Below, piece by piece: positions 40,446 through 52,188 of a stretch of 64,000 nucleotides of DNA; the first letter of the stretch is position 1, and every line of letters begins with the position of its first letter. A program made the position numbers and the translations under genes. This DNA is from Metopolophium dirhodum (taxonomy: Eukaryota > Arthropoda > Insecta > Hemiptera > Aphididae). The DNA lies in assembly GCF_019925205.1 (NCBI RefSeq), contig NC_083560.1:148076526-148140525 (forward strand). Reading direction: 5' to 3'. The notes under the pieces are model-generated. The model was not told where the DNA came from and made no database searches. It saw nothing but the letters and a program-made list of their open reading frames with translations.

Positions 40446-42213
40446 AGATTCTGAGTGAAACGATGAATGTATTGATTTTACAATGATGTGTGTCTTTTTT
40501 TTTATTTTTTTTTTTATTTTTTTTTTTATTTTTTTTTTATTTTTTTTTATTTTTTTATTTTTGTGTCTGTGTACACGATAAGTAGTCGAAATAATGCTTC
40601 GATTTTCGACTTCAGTATCTTGTTCGATGGGAAAGTGAATATCGTTGGTGCATTAGGGAGGTCAAAATTTTAATTTCCCAGTAGTTTTCAAAAGTGATGT
40701 GAAAAACAAAAGAAAAATTAAGGAAAAACGGGAATTTTTACGCAAAATCGATTTTTAACAAAATCGATTTTGGTTATTGGTGTAACTCTAAAACAAATGA
40801 CCGTAGATGCATGAAATTTTCACTGGTTGTTTATATTTGCATTTTCTATACACAATACAATTTTGAAAATAATTTGACTTTTTTTGAACTGTTTACGGAC
40901 ATTGTCAGTTTTCAGTTTTTTTAAATTTTTTTTCTATAAATATCAATAAAATTTTATTTGTTGGGTAAAAAAGCTTGAAAATTTAATAGAAGGCTCCTAG
41001 GTTATTGTTTCAAAGGCAGATGAAAAAAATTAAAAATCCTTAGTCACAGTTTTTTTTTATACACGTTTAAAGTTCAAATCTTGAAAAAATACGGAAAAAT
41101 CACGAAAATTTGCAAATTATTTTGAGTTAGAAATTCATAAAAAATTTTCTTTTTAAATCTAAGATTTTAAAATCTAATACAAGATTCCTCATAAGTTTGT
41201 CTAACTTTATCAAAAAAAAAATTTCTACAAGAAAGTCAAATTAAATTTTTATGAGCGTTTTAAATTCATATTTTTACAACATTAGATATTCACTCGATTT
41301 CTCATGTACCGATTTCCTTATTTTCTTGTAATTCAAAAACGAATAACTGTAGATACATGAAAATTTCACTGAATGTTTATATTAGCATTGCCTATACACC
41401 ATACAATTTTGAAAATATTTTGACACTTTTTGAGCTGTTTACGGGCATTTTCAGTTTTCAATTTTTTTAGTTTTTTTTTCTATAAATATCAATAAAGTTT
41501 TATCTGTTGGGCCAAAAAGTGTAAAAATTTAATACAAGACTCCTGATATATTTTTACAATAGCAGTTGAAAAATATTGAAAATACATAGGCACAGTTTTT
41601 TTTTATAAGCATTTAAAGATCAAATTTGGACAGAATTTATCAAAATCTCGAAAATTATCAACCATTGTAATTAATAAATTATAAAATGTTCAGTTTTTAT
41701 AGCTAAGGATTGAAAATTTAAAACAAGATTCCGTGTAAATAGATAATTCGGTTACCAAAAAATCTAAAAAATACACAAGCACAGTTTATTTGTATAGTCA
41801 TTTTAAGTTCAAATTAGGACGAAATTACATAAAAACCTAGAATAACTATTTTAGTTATTTTGTTGTGATTGTATAATATTATTCGTGGGCACTTGAAACT
41901 TCTAATTTGTAATATTTTCATCGATATATTATGATGATAGTATCACGGTTTGTTGTTGATGTATAACGCGTTATATGTACCTAATGGATATTGTGATATG
42001 ATTAATTTGGAATTTATTATAGGTCAATTTTTTTTTTAATACCATAGATAAGTGTATAATATGTCTTATACCTAGACTGACATATCGTCTCCACTCAGAA
42101 TCGTTTTTCTTATACAATGATATATCATTGAATTCAAATTTAATACCATCCATTATACAGTGACCCACTTGTAACCTACAGTACAGCAGAGCGACATCCA
42201 CTTGCCCACCTTT
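40446..42213. repeat. AT-rich repeat family, copy 1 (~1.77 kb)
   Basis: Begins AGATTCTGAGTGAAACGATG and ends ...CCACTTGTAACCTACAGTACAGCAGAGCGACATCCACTTGCC. The interior shows degenerate internal repeats (words TTTTTTTATAAGCATTTAAAGATCAAATTT and GAAAATTTAATACAAGATTCC recur in part every ~500 bp) and no open gene. Partial copies with the same start lie at 43365-43860, and with the same end at 44460-45445 and 59110-59235. A low-complexity T-rich block covers 40495-40562. Nonautonomous element inferred; class unknown. Confidence 0.65.
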
Positions 42214-42267
42214 TTTTTTTTATTGATCTTAAAAACATTTAAGCATTTTTCCTAAACAAAACACAGC

Positions 42268-42313
42268 TTACGGGGGGGCGGCCACCCCCTCTGCCCCATA
42301 CTGAATCCGCGCC
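42268..42313 (-). repeat. hAT-type terminal fragment
   Basis: GC-rich GGGGGGGCGGCCACCCCCTC followed by ...GAATCCGCGCCTG. Its reverse complement, CAGGCGCGGATTCAG, is the usual style of one group of insect hAT ends. No partner end found, so it is an orphan end. Confidence 0.4.
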
Positions 42314-43364
42314 TGGTTAGGCCCTGGCGTACTTCCCTGCAATGTGCACAAGATATAAATTAAATTGAAAAGAAATATGGCTCCGATAACTTAATAATAA
42401 TTATCATGTTAGTAGTGGCGCGACTAGGATATTTTTTGAGGGGGTCGTCTGCTCAGTGTCTTATTTACTATTTTTTTAAAAAAAAAATTCAATGACTGAA
42501 AATTTCAAATGGTTATATTATATTTAAATATTATGTATTATATTATCTATTTTACCCACCTTCCCATTAAAATATTTCTGAATACACCTCTGGGCTCTGG
42601 TTTTTGCCAATCATACATGTATGCATTTTTTTGTTGTACTTCTTTATGGGTAATATAGTTGTTAGTATTAATATTTTATAATATAGACACTGACATAATA
42701 GCATTTAAAAAAATACATTCTTTTACTAAATGTTATATGAATTATATGATTACAGTTCTATTTTATAAACTTCTAAATAGGAAATTGTTTTCAATGTTCA
42801 TTCCAGATAACATTTATTACTATTGAAATCTTTATTTTTCTATATTATAGTTATTACCACTCAAATATCATTTTCAGGTGTTATTTTAAAAATACACCAG
42901 CAATCAAATACAATTCAAATAAACAAAGCAATAACTGGATGGCTGAAACATCATTGCAAAGAGCGTTGGGAGCGGCAATTAATGCAAAAAAAAAATTTTG
43001 ACTAATACAATATATTAAATTAGCTTGTATACAATTAATATATTTGTATTATTATATGTTATATTATAAATAAAATTATAATATAAAACATTTAATTTGA
43101 AATATAACAATTTATAAGTACTATTATTGCGGTTGTGGTTTGGTGTGGTGCGGAAACGCTCTGAGTGTACGTATCGGCCGGTGTTGCTAGCTCTCGAATG
43201 AATAACCATCCATTTTTATCAACAAATCCTTGCCACACTAACACTTGGGTGTTAAAAAACCTACAGTATCACTGACAAATCACCTCAGTTTTCAAAAAGT
43301 TTAAACATAATAATAATAAAAAAAAAAAAATACCTACTATTATTATCCATTATTGTATTTTAGA
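42314..43364. other. AT-rich region; one possible orphan exon
   Basis: Mostly AT-rich. At 42877-43005 a frame of 42 codons follows the acceptor CATTTTCAG, with KAITGWLKHHCKERWER-like residues. It ends at a stop and has no partner exon that I can see. Possibly transposon debris. Confidence 0.3.
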
Positions 43365-43860
43365 TTCTGAGCAGATTTTCTTCAACAGTATCTTTTCTGA
43401 TAGGAGAGTGAATCTAGTTGGTACTTTGGGGGGTAAAAAGTAAACATTTTCCAATAGTTTTCATAAGCGCCTTAAAAAGCAAATGAAAAATTAAGGAAAA
43501 AACGGGAATTTTTACGCAAACCCGATTTTCGACAAAATCGATATTGGTTTTTGGTATAACTCTAAAAGAAATGATGGTAGATACATTCAATTTTGACTGA
43601 ACGTTTATAAAAGCATTTTCTATGAACTATAGCATTTTCAAAATATTTTGACTTATTTTGAGCTGTTTACAGACATTTTCAGTTTCCAATTTTTTTAATT
43701 TTTTTTTCTATTATCAATAAAATTTTATTTGTCGGGTAAAAATTCTTGAAAATTTAATAGACGGCTCCTAATACATTGTTTCAAAGGCAGATAAAAAATA
43801 ATGAACACCTAATTATTGCATGAAGTTGAGGTATTATTAAATAAATAATATCAATGTACT
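43365..43860. repeat. AT-rich repeat family, copy 2 (5' part)
   Basis: Matches 40446-41000 in order (AGATTCTGAG start, GTATC(T)TTT..GA(T/-)AGG..AGTGAAT, CGGGAATTTTTACGCAAA, CGATTTT..ACAAAATCGAT). It is cut near 43860 where the Tc1/mariner element begins. Confidence 0.6.
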
Positions 43861-44326
43861 TTGTGACTCTTCTATACTCTGTTCAAAATAAGACGATGAC
43901 CCGGCGGCGACCAGTTTTTGTCGGGCGGCGGTCAGACTCCACCCATGAGCATCGATCACGTGACCGAGGCTCTGGTGGGATGTGCACGCCGCGTGAAGTG
44001 GATGTGCGTGCGTGCGTCATGCATACGGCGCTGGCGAATGTGCGTATGTGCGTTGTGCATTATTTGGTGGGTTTTATTGGAATGTGCGTCCCTTAGAGGA
44101 CAAAAAGAACAACTAAAAGAACACCTGCTTGATATCCCCCTGCAGGATGTGCGTCGGCAGCACTATCTTACATTGTACATTTCACTGATACAACGCATTT
44201 GTGCTGTGATCTCTGTTGTAACACCACCGTATTTGCTTATATTTGTCTCTGTGTAATAACTATACCATACTATTTTTTTATTTTTTTTATTACGTTGTTT
44301 ACAAATTTTACGTAAATCAATTTACA

Positions 44327-46784
44327 ATGAGTGATTGTTTAGATGAGGTTCCTGAAATGGAGAATATGGACGATACTATTTCACCAAAAAGAATAAATGT
44401 ACCAGGAAAAGTGAGTAGACAATTGAAATTTTCAATTTTTCTAAGTATTTTTTTTTAAATAACGATAAAAATTTTTTGGTTGACTAGAAAATTTTGAAAA
44501 TTTAATACAAGGTTTCTTATAAGTTGTTCTCATAGTGATAAAAAAAAATCCAAAATCGTTAGTCACAATTTTTTTTTATAAGTGCTTAAAGTTCAAATTT
44601 ATACGAAGTATGTCAAAATTGCGAAAATTTGCAAGTAATTTTGTGGTTGAAAAATCATAAAATTTTTTTCTTTTAGAACTAAGTTTTTAAAATTTGGTAC
44701 AAGGTTCTCCATAAGTTTTTCTTTAAATATCTGTAAAAAAAACTCTACCGGACTAAGACAAAAAATTTTTAGGAGTGTTTGAAAGTTAAATTTTTACAAA
44801 ACCGCGTTAAATAACGGTTTAGCCCCAAACGATTTTTGATATTTGTTATTATTCAAAAAGTATAAGTCGTAGAAACTTGAAAATTTTACCAGTTGTTTAA
44901 ATTTACATTTTCTTTATACAGTTTTATTTTCAAAATATTTCACTAATTTTTAATCTATTTATAGGCATTTGAAATAATCGATTTTCTTTGATTTTTTTTT
45001 TATAAATGTTAATAAAAAAAATTAAGCTGGGACAAAATACTTGAAAATTTAATAGAAGGGTCCACATAAGTTGTTCTAACTCCCATTCATAAATTATAAA
45101 AATACATAGGCAACATTTTTTTTATAAGCATTTAAAGATCGAATTTTGACAAAATTTATCAAATTTAAAATTGAATAATTATTTTGTATTTAAAAATTTA
45201 TAAAATTTTCAACTTTATAGCTAAGGATTGAAAATTTAAAACAAGGTTCCACGTAAATAGGTTATATATAAACTACTTTATTTACAATAATATCATTCAA
45301 TATACTTGGTAATATCATAGGCTGACTGACCGTTTTCGCTCAGAATCGTTTTTCTTATACAATGATAGTATATTCATTTAATCCATTACAGTGACCCACT
45401 TGTAACCTACTGTACAGCAGAGCGACATCCACTTACCGAACTTTTTTTAAAATATTTTTTATTTTAATTTTAGGTGATACTGAGTCGTCAAAAAATGATG
45501 ATTGTCAATTTATACAAGGACTTAACAATGAAAAACCCAGATATGCAGTACAAGATAATGATGGCTGAAATTTCGAAAACATTGGGCATTGGCTTGAATT
45601 CAGTGCGTAAAATCATTTCTGAATATAAGACTACCGGAAGTGTCAAATCTCCTGATAAGAAACGCAGTAAGAAGTGCCTGTTCGAAAAGATTGACGATTT
45701 AGATCGAAATGCGTTACGTCAAAAGGTACATAGTTTTTGGTTAAGAAAAGAATTACCTACGATCGACAAAATTTTGGAAGCAGTGAATGACGATCCAGCG
45801 CTTCCCAATTACAAACGTACCACGTTGTATACAATTATAAAAAAATTAGACTTCGTCTTCACTAAAAGGAAGAGATGCAGCGTTTTAACAGAGAGGGAAG
45901 ACTTGCTTGTTTGGCGTCAAAACTACATCTACGACATTCGTAAATACCGAGAAGAAGGTCGCACGGTATACTACCTTGACGAAACCTGGGTAAATGCAGG
46001 TGATTGTGTTGAGAAATTATGGGTCGACAAAACCATTCAGTCAAAACATGATGCGTTCAACAGAGGTCTGACAACTGGTGCGAAGAACCCGACAGGTACG
46101 GGTAAACGATTGATTGTGTTGCACATTGGGTCGCATAAAGGCTTTTTAGAAGGTGGCCTTTTATGTTTTCTGTCGAAGAAAAATAGTGGCGATTATCATG
46201 ATGAAATGAATGGTGACCATTTTCATGAATGGTTTCAGTCAATAATTCCTCGTCTCGAACAAAACTCGGTCATTGTGATGGACAACGCCCCATACCATTC
46301 AGTAAAGACTGAAAAAATACCGACATCTTCATCAAAAAAGGACGACATTTTATTGTGGTTGAAATCAAAAGGTGTTGTTATTGATAGGCCAATGTTTAAA
46401 CCACAATTGCTCACAAAGGTCAGAGAAATAAAATCCAAGTATACGTCATATGTTGTCGACAACATGGCAAAAGACGCCGGGCACACAGTATTAAGATTAC
46501 CACCTTACCACTGTGAGCTAAACCCAATTGAATTAGCATGGGCAATGGTGAAAACCTATGTTAAACAAAATAATACGACATTCAAAATTGATGACGTTAG
46601 AGTTCTCTTAAACACTGCAATTGAACGTGTTACCAGTGAAAACTGGCAAAATTTCATTCAACACGTGATAAAGGAGGAGGAGAAAATGACCGAAGTCGAC
46701 CGAAATATGGACGAAATTATTGACAACTTGGAACCCTGCGTACTCACAATAACAGGCGAGACTTCCGATTCTTCCGATTTTTAA
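44327..46784 (+). CDS. Tc1/mariner-type (DDE_3) transposase, two exons
   Basis: Exon 1 44327-44411 (acidic N-terminus, M-S-D-C-L-D-E), donor GTGAGT; exon 2 from 45474 after TTTTAATTTTAG, ending 46784. Together about 460 residues. Exon 2 begins with a helix-turn-helix (LGIGLNSVRKIISEY) and then a winged-helix region. The catalytic core has Y-L-D-E-T-W-V-N (first Asp), V-I-V-M-D-N-A-P-Y-H-S (second) and P-P-Y-H-C-E-L-N-P-I-E (final Glu). The frame is open. The ~1.06-kb intron is largely filled by the right part of the AT-rich repeat family (44460-45445), so it was lengthened by an insertion. Confidence 0.85.
44460..45445. repeat. AT-rich repeat family, 3' part, inside the mariner intron
   Basis: Ends with CCACTTGTAACCTACTGTACAGCAGAGCGACATCCACTTACC, matching the end of copy 1 at about 42213; upstream parts match with gaps. 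Located entirely within the transposase intron, oriented with the gene. Confidence 0.6.
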
Positions 46785-47293
46785 TTGTATATAATTTGTA
46801 AAAATTGTTTTAATTTATTATGTAATTTATTTTGTATACACATTTGTGATAATTATTTTGACGATCGTTTTAGAGATTTATAATATATATATTAAATACA
46901 ATTATATTGTGTTTAAAAAATAATATAAACAAAAATAGTTTTAATTTATGAATTACGTATACGTATTTTTTTTTTATATTTATATTACCCTATTGTTAAT
47001 AAACAAATTAATATTTCAATTATGTTTACTTAATATCATGGTCTAAGTATATGATAAAAAATATACATTAAAATATTATATTACAGTGTTCGTAAACCGC
47101 CTGGCGACCGCGGCAGAGACATACAAACAAAACGCATAATGTATTTTAAATTATTTTAACTCATCAACAGTCGATACTAGACTAATTGGTGCTCCCGTCG
47201 GCGGAGTCGCGTTTGGTGCTACTATAGAACAAAAGCCACGCCCATGCGCACAACTCGGCCGCCGGGTCATCGTCTTATTTTGAACAGAGTATA

Positions 47294-48241
47294 GACCTAA
47301 ATAGGTAGCATAATAGACCATTATGGGTATATTTTAGGATATATAAAAATATATCCTATCTGGTTCCTGTCGGGTAGGTCTCATGAATAGTCTCAAAACG
47401 GACATTAGGAAGTCTATAGATCCTCCCCAGACTCTACCGAAAGCATATAGGCCGGAAGCATATTTATGGTCCGCCAGTCTCAATAGACCAGCCTGCGACC
47501 TACCTAGGAAGGTCCTTGTGCTATTAGGGTGTACATAAACTAAATATATATGAATACTGCACATACATATATTTTAATAATATTTTAATTTTATAATATG
47601 TTTGGGTGTTTGTGATACCTGATGAATGTGTGTATGTATGTATATAATATGCGACTATGTAAGTATCTAAATATGTATGAACTATCCTATGGGTATATGA
47701 GTGTATTAGGGTGGTCTAAAAAAACAATGATCATTAATGTTTACCTCCTACCACCTGAAGTTATTCTCTATAGTCTAAAAATAATTTATCTATAAATATT
47801 AATACAATATAACTATTTTTGAGTCATCCCAAGCAACTGAAAGTTTGTTTCATTTTACGGTATAAACGTATATACAATACCAGCGTAATGTTTTGTAATT
47901 ATCTTATTTTATGATATTATATCCTATCTTATTTCTCGGATACGGTCATGTCAACAACTATAAATAAGTATAATATTACATAGTACTGCATTGGCCGAGT
48001 TTTCACATAATATAAGGCTTATCGATGGTGTGTGTATGGTTTATTGTTCGACGAATTACGTTTTCAGTTGACTGTGTGTGGTTTTGATCGCATTTTCATT
48101 TGTTATACTGTGGTAAATTAGTGATATTTCAATATTAAATTGTTTAATTGTTTAATAAGTATAAAATGACCACACGGAGTCATACTTCTATTTACTTGGT
48201 TGAACAGCCTATTCAAAGTATACCTAGTATTCGGTTACCGT
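47294..48241. other. Region without recognised genes
   Basis: 47330-47540 is less AT-rich and flanked by GGATATATAAAAATATATCC, but I recognise no domain. At 48166 an ATG opens a 31-codon frame (M-T-T-R-S-H-T-S-I-Y-L-V-E-Q-P) that runs into the piggyBac fragment; it could be a first exon, unsupported. The rest is AT-rich. Confidence 0.3.
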
Positions 48242-48991
48242 CTAATGGTGAAGCATTGGGGTTTTTTTCATATGTACCGAATCGAGTTGTCCACCCTTTG
48301 TTTGGTTGTAGAACATTATAACTTCAGGTTTTTTTTCAACGGATTCAGGGTCAATGTCTCCTTGCTCATGCATGGTTGAAATAAGTAACACATTTTTATT
48401 TTTTTTTTGGCACATATGATGTAAGCAAAATATCTTCTCCATGTCCAAAAACAGATGAGTTCAATGTTCTTTTTTTTGTGTCCAAAAAACATGGAGGAAT
48501 TTCACGTTTATTTTTCCGTATTGTTCCAACCATAGTTCGGTTGTGATTTTTCAACAAATCTAATGATAATGGTATCGAACTATACCAATTATCCATGGTT
48601 ACATTACGTCCCGTTTTTGAAATAGGGGCAACCATTCTTTTTACAATGCTCATAGGACTGTTATCGCACTTATACGGTCCATCCCAATATAAACTTCCAT
48701 GTTTGCTGTATAGAAAGTACGGGAATCAACTAAGGCCTGAATTTTTATTCCGTATTTATTAGGCTTATTCGGAATGTACTGCCGAAAACTACATCGCCCT
48801 CTAAAGCCTTCGAGCATTTCGTCTATTGTGACGTTTTCTCCAACTGTATAATTATTTTGACAGCGTGTTACGAAGTTATCAAATAATGTACGAATGGGTG
48901 CGAGTTTGTCAATTTGTTTTCTTGTAGCTCTAGTACCAATATCATCAAACCTCAAAACCCTTAGTAAAATGTAAAATCGAGCTTTAGACAT
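48242..48991 (-). pseudogene. piggyBac transposase 2, C-terminal two thirds, frameshifted
   Basis: Three overlapping frames on the minus strand together show the piggyBac DDE core: R-F-Y-I-L-L-R-V-L-R-F-D-D, TIDEMLEGFRGRCSFRQYIP (first Asp), then N-V-T-M-D-N-W-Y-S-S (second Asp), and KNVLLISTMH. At least two frameshifts, and the cysteine-rich tail is missing. The N-terminal part lies 13.6 kb away at 62625-63181, separated by hAT element 2. Confidence 0.75.
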
Positions 48992-49630
48992 AACTGCTCA
49001 CAAATATGGTGGTGCTAGGCAGGGCCGGCCCTAGTTTTTGCGGGGCCCTCGGACAAAATAATGTTCTTCGTATTTTTTTTTAAACATAGTCGCGGCAACG
49101 AAAAATGAGCGTTGGTACCGCGACCCGTTGTTTTTACCCACTCTTACGGCCAATGATTCTCAACATAGTGCAGCTGTCGTGCTGCTACGCGCTGTACCTA
49201 CTGTATTGTATTTGAAAAATGAGCGGTAACAATAGTAACCGTCAAGTTACAGATGGTGTCCCTCAGGCAGCAGGAATTCAAACTATAACATTCCAGACCC
49301 TCTTTAGTTGGGATATGTTTAGGAGGGGGATTTATATTATACCAGCCACCTTATATAGTAAATTTTTTTCCTTGTCCATCGTTTACACACCTTGATGTCG
49401 TAAACACGTATTTCGTGCGCGCCGTGTAATAGTCATTGAATATCGTAGTACGTTTGTTTTAAAACTTAAAAATGTCGTTTAAAGAACGTGATACTCATAG
49501 TCAGAGTAAAAAAATCATTTTTAGTGTTTATAATTTTATTAAAATGTGTTCGGAAAAAAAGATTTGGATTCAGATTTTTTTAAAAGCGCACAAAAAATTG
49601 CTGCTCAGGCTTGTGGTACTTTGTATATAA

Positions 49631-52188
49631 CCTTCGAGCGGGCGCGCGGACGGTTTTTACACCGCACATTTAAAAATAATCGCGCCCATTCGTTGTAAGT
49701 TTCATGCAGCGAACCTATCCATTAGATAATCTGTAATTTCTTATCTAGTCGTAAGATAAGGCAGTTGTTATAATTTTAGCATTTTCGGGTGCGCTGTTAT
49801 TTAGTTTCAAACACGATTACTTCCAATGCATATGTAACTGCGGTGTAAATACCGTTGTGCGCCTATTACCGTTTCTATTTCAACCTGCGCCTGACACCGC
49901 TAATATTTTAATATGTAAGTGTTATTTTATAATTTTATTATGACTATTATTATTATAATTATTATAATTATTATTATTTTTATTATAATTAATTATTATT
50001 TATTTTTTATTATTATTTTATAATTTTATTATTATTATTATTATTATGTAGGTACTATATTATTATGTTTATTGTTTGTATCTACCAGGTATCATCGACA
50101 GCATAATGAATACTATAACAGACCAGAAGACATTGAAAGGATTATTCAAGAATTGGAAGATGAGGATAATGAATATGATGTACTTGATGACTATGGCTCA
50201 GATCATGATGATGATCCTGATTTCGAGCCAGAGGTAATTGAAAACTCGGATCATGACAGTGATTCTGAAGAGGAATTAGATTCACCGTCCACTGCAGATG
50301 AAATTGAAGAAAGTGTAGGTAAGAATTTTCGTTTTTTTATTGGTAAAGATGGTGAGACTTTGTGGGCTAACGAACCAGTAGCAAGTATTTCAAAAACGAA
50401 ATCAAAAAATATAATCAAGATTTTACCCGGCCCAAAAGGAGCTGCTCGTCAATGTAAAACAGAAATTGAATGTTTTTCACAATTTTTTTCTCTGGATATA
50501 GTCGATAAAATAGTTTCACACACAAATACTTACATTCAATGGAGAAAACTTGCAAACCCTAATAGTAGGGACCGTGATTTTAGATTGACAAATCAAAAAG
50601 AAATACAAGCTTTTTTCGGCGCCTTATTTTTGATTGCCGTAAAGAGGGCTAATAGAACAAATTTGAGTGAATTGTTTACCTCAAATGGAACCGGTCTTAT
50701 GATTTTACGTGCCAATTTCAGTGAGAGGCGCTTCAGATTTCTTATGAGGTGCATACGTTTCGATGATATAAGTACAAGGACAGATCGGGAAAAAATGATA
50801 AATTGGCCCCAATACGAGATCTATTGAATTGCTTTGTAATTAACTCACAACAGTCATATTCTCCCGGCGAATTCACCACTATTGATGAAATGTTAGTCGC
50901 TTTCCGAGGCCGCTGTGGATTCATTCAATACATGGACAAAAAACCGGCGAAATATGGACTAAAGATGTATGCACTGTGCGATGCCCGAACGTTTTATACG
51001 TATAATTTAGAAATTTACTGTGGAAAGCAAGACACGGGCCCTTTTGTGACATCGAACAAGCCCTATGATATAGTTACCAGACTAACTGAACCTATTCAAA
51101 AATCAAAGCGAAACGTTACAACCGACAACTGGTTTAGCAGTTATCCATTAGCTGAAAACTTACTAAAAAACGGATTAACTTTTATGGGCACCCTAAAAAA
51201 AAAACAAAAAAGAAATACCTCCCGAAACTATAAGTTCAGCATAGAAATTTGGAACCTGGTACACATCAATTCGGTGCCCAACCAGACATGACGCTAGTAT
51301 CTATGGTGACGAAAAAGAAAAAAGTTGTACTTGTATTGTCTTCAATGCACGATGAAACCTTGGAAAAATACAAACCACCTGCCGAACCTATTCCTCCATC
51401 ACAAAGTCGAGCTTGCGTTTTGTGTGGTAAAAGAAAAAACAACAGAACGTCGACAACCTGCTGCCAATGTGGTAATCACGTTTGTAAAAATCATTCAACC
51501 AAAACTATTCGATGTAACTCGTGTATGCAACCCGAAAGTGACGACCAAGAATATTTTGAGGACGTATAACTAATTTTTTTTTCTCATTCGTATTTTTTCG
51601 TAACAAATATTTCTCATTTTATTTGTTCACAAGAAAGTGATATTTAAAAAATTTAGTTATAGTTTAAAGTCTATTTCTCAAAAACACTTATTTTGTAATT
51701 TTGTTTTGTATCTACTTATGTTATATGAAAGTCTGATAAGATTGTTATTGTATCATTTGTTTATTTATGTTAGTATAATAATTTGCCAATGTATTATAAA
51801 GTTTTAGTAAGTTATCGTTTAATTAACTCAAAAATGTATAAAAAGGATGTTTATATAATTTATTGTGTTAAAAGAGGACGTCATAGAAAATAAAAGACTG
51901 GTTTCAACTTTATTTGTTCATAAATATATGTTTTTTTTAATATAAATGTTCATATTATTTTAATATTCTTTGCATATTAGTCAATAGTTATGTTTCTTCA
52001 ACATTATTTTCACAGCATTCAATTATTTTTTTATTCCAAATTAACGTACGGATTAATATTGTCTATTGAAAAAACTATAAGATTCATATAAACAATAAAC
52101 ATGAATTCAAATGCGGCTCTAAATTATGCGGTGTTAATACCGTCGCGCGCCCGCGTGTGTAACTGCAAAATGCGCGCCCGCTCGAAGG
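49631..52188 (+). mobile_element. piggyBac element 1 nested in mariner 2
   Basis: 2.56 kb with inverted ends CCTTCGAGCGGGCGCGC, flanked by ATAA at 49627-49630 and 52189-52192 (the family normally uses TTAA, so this is an atypical target). The transposase gene is frameshifted. 49650-50080 is noncoding with TTA-rich low complexity at 49920-50045; 51575-52120 is AT-rich tail. Confidence 0.75.
50089..51569 (+). pseudogene. piggyBac transposase 1, frameshifted
   Basis: Starts after the acceptor TACCAG at about 50088 (upstream exon not identified). Features: an acidic N-terminus (DYGSDHDDDPDFEPE), the piggyBac entry region R-A-N-F-S-E-R-R-F-R-F-L-M-R-C-I-R-F-D-D, TIDEMLVAFRGRCGF (first Asp), NVTTDNWFSS (second Asp), and a C-terminal zinc region (CVLCGKRK ... 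CCQCGNHVCKNH). Frame changes near 50805 and 51250 break it into three pieces. Shares the core words with piggyBac 2 but is a separate lineage. Confidence 0.75.

Larger units (their letters stand above)
43875..47291 (+). mobile_element. Tc1/mariner-superfamily element 1
   Basis: Inverted ends ACTCTGTTCAAAATAAGACG / CGTCTTATTTTGAACAGAGT, continuing GATGACCCGGCGGC, flanked by TA at 43873-43874 and 47292-47293. It carries a two-exon transposase gene. Noncoding 43915-44326 is GC-richer and probably promoter; 46785-47250 is AT-rich tail. TA targeting and DDE_3 type transposase agree. Confidence 0.85.

Noticed and set aside
40488..40673. Phe-rich 61-codon frame
   Set aside because: Product of the T-rich low-complexity block.
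43854..44256. Two overlapping plus-strand frames at the start of mariner 1
   Set aside because: They begin in the terminal inverted repeat; no domain, and the proper first exon starts at 44327.
47334..47564. 76-codon minus-strand frame
   Set aside because: No recognised domain and no neighbouring exons; could be LINE debris but I cannot support it.
48166..48260. Possible first exon with a YLVEQP word resembling Rel-homology openings
   Set aside because: Too short and no following RFRY-type motif; similarity not supportable.
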